From: JBFKMV01 sp041629655
GTDB taxonomy: Bacteria > Acidobacteriota > Polarisedimenticolia > Polarisedimenticolales > Polarisedimenticolaceae
Reading direction: 5' to 3'
NCBI GenBank assembly: GCA_041629655.1
Contig: JBFKMV010000235.1
Span: 1-6,084, forward strand
Length of the DNA stretch: 6,084 nucleotides
Shown: one piece after another, positions 5,384 through 6,084 of the stretch
Position numbering within the stretch: position 1 is the first letter of the stretch
Layout: every line of letters starts with the position of its first letter
The notes under the pieces: generated by a model
The model's input: the letters and a program-made list of their open reading frames with translations, nothing else
Databases searched by the model: none
Told to the model about the DNA's origin: nothing
Translations under genes and position numbers: made by a program

Positions 5384-6084
5384 ATGTGCCCGATGATCCG
5401 GCAATCCACGACCCTGGCCGCGACCTACCGAACGGTGCGAGAGGCCACCGAGCGATTGTGCGAGCCGCTGTCCCGCGAGGACTACGTCGTCCAGTCGATG
5501 CCCGACGTCAGCCCGACGAAGTGGCATTTGGCGCACGTCTCGTGGTTCTTCGAGACGTTCGTGCTCAAGCCGCACGCGACGGGCTATCGGCCGGCGCGGC
5601 CGGAATTCGAGTACCTGTTCAACTCGTATTACAACGCGGTGGGCGAGCAATACCCGCGCCCACGGCGTGGGCTGCTCACCCGGCCGACCGTCGACGAGGT
5701 CTACGAATATCGAGCCGCGGTCGACGCGGCGATGCTGGCGCTGCTCGAAGAAGACGACCACGACCTGGCGACGCTGGTCGAGCTGGGGCTGAACCACGAA
5801 CAGCAACACCAGGAGCTGATCCTGATGGACATCAAGCACGTGCTGTCGTGCAACCCGCTCCACCCGGCCTACCGCCCCGCGCCGGAAGCACGGTCGCTCG
5901 CCGCCCCGGGCCTCGAGTGGATCGAGCGCGACGAGAGCGTGCGCTGGATCGGACACCAGGGCGACGGCTTCGCCTACGACAACGAGAGCCCGCGCCACCG
6001 CGTGCTCGTTCCCGCGTTCCGGATCGCGTCGCGGCCGGTGACCAACGGCGAGTTTCTCGAGTTCATCCGCGACGGCGGCTACCG
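5384..6084 (+). CDS. egtB: EgtB-like ergothioneine biosynthesis protein (sulfoxide synthase), partial at right edge
   Basis: The first 233 residues are present; the gene continues past the window. Full-length EgtB is about 420-450 residues. EgtB uses non-haem iron and oxygen to join a thiol (gamma-glutamylcysteine or cysteine) to trimethylhistidine, making the sulfoxide precursor of ergothioneine in the cytoplasm. The N-terminal DinB-like helical domain (about 8-145) shows the iron-binding histidines: His51 in PTKWHLAHVSWFFETF, and His138/His142 in NHEQQHQELILMD. The SYYN segment at 81-84 also fits the family. From about residue 170 an FGE/sulfatase-modifying-factor domain begins, with the DNESPRHRV motif (about 202-210) and RPVTNGEFLEFI. 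The start is ATG 5384, 8 nt after AGGA (5372-5375); ATG 5393 is in frame but poorly spaced, and a stop lies at 5345-5347. OvoA, which shares this domain order and adds a methyltransferase, cannot be fully excluded because the C-terminus is missing. No egtD is visible. Confidence 0.85.
   Translation, partial: MCPMIRQSTTLAATYRTVREATERLCEPLSREDYVVQSMPDVSPTKWHLAHVSWFFETFVLKPHATGYRPARPEFEYLFNSYYNAVGEQYPRPRRGLLTRPTVDEVYEYRAAVDAAMLALLEEDDHDLATLVELGLNHEQQHQELILMDIKHVLSCNPLHPAYRPAPEARSLAAPGLEWIERDESVRWIGHQGDGFAYDNESPRHRVLVPAFRIASRPVTNGEFLEFIRDGGY

Noticed and set aside
4952..5998. 348-codon minus-strand frame extending the LsrG-like gene upstream
   Set aside because: The part above 5260 is antisense to the clearly recognisable EgtB sequence and has no family features. 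ATG 5260 has an SD.

Overview
The window is strongly GC-rich and densely packed, with third-position G/C bias in every reading frame I trust. Gene content (a CBS-domain cluster, EgtB, a thioredoxin-fold selenoprotein) and the high GC suggest a free-living bacterium of the Myxococcota/Deltaproteobacteria or Acidobacteriota kind. That placement is an inference from general character; no marker gene fixes it. No rRNA, tRNA, mobile element, CRISPR array or long repeat was seen.

Layout, left to right: (i) a minus-strand membrane-anchored protein of unknown function that runs off the left edge; (ii) a divergent plus-strand pair, a DsbA/GST-kappa-like (HCCA isomerase family) protein followed by a secreted AhpC/TSA-type peroxiredoxin-like protein; (iii) a convergent minus-strand two-gene operon of CBS-domain proteins, one with an N-terminal zinc ribbon; (iv) a divergent plus-strand third CBS protein; (v) a convergent minus-strand operon of an LsrG/ABM-like small protein translationally coupled to an iron-type alcohol dehydrogenase; (vi) a divergent plus-strand egtB-like gene cut off by the right edge.

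The most notable item is the peroxiredoxin-like gene at 1581-2207. Its reading frame is interrupted once, by a TGA exactly where the family has the first, peroxidatic Cys of its GGW-C-PYC motif. The frame continues intact and family-like for another 134 codons. A perfect 7-bp stem with a GGU loop lies about 20 nt downstream of the TGA, as expected of a bacterial SECIS element. I therefore annotate it as one selenoprotein (U75, UxxC motif) with a signal peptide. An ordinary gene caller would split or truncate it.

Functionally, the window mixes thiol/selenol redox chemistry (thioredoxin-fold proteins, the Sec peroxiredoxin, ergothioneine synthesis), small-molecule carbonyl/alcohol metabolism (LsrG-like protein plus Fe-ADH) and nucleotide-sensing CBS modules. 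The operons are short and separate, so a single joint pathway is not demonstrated.
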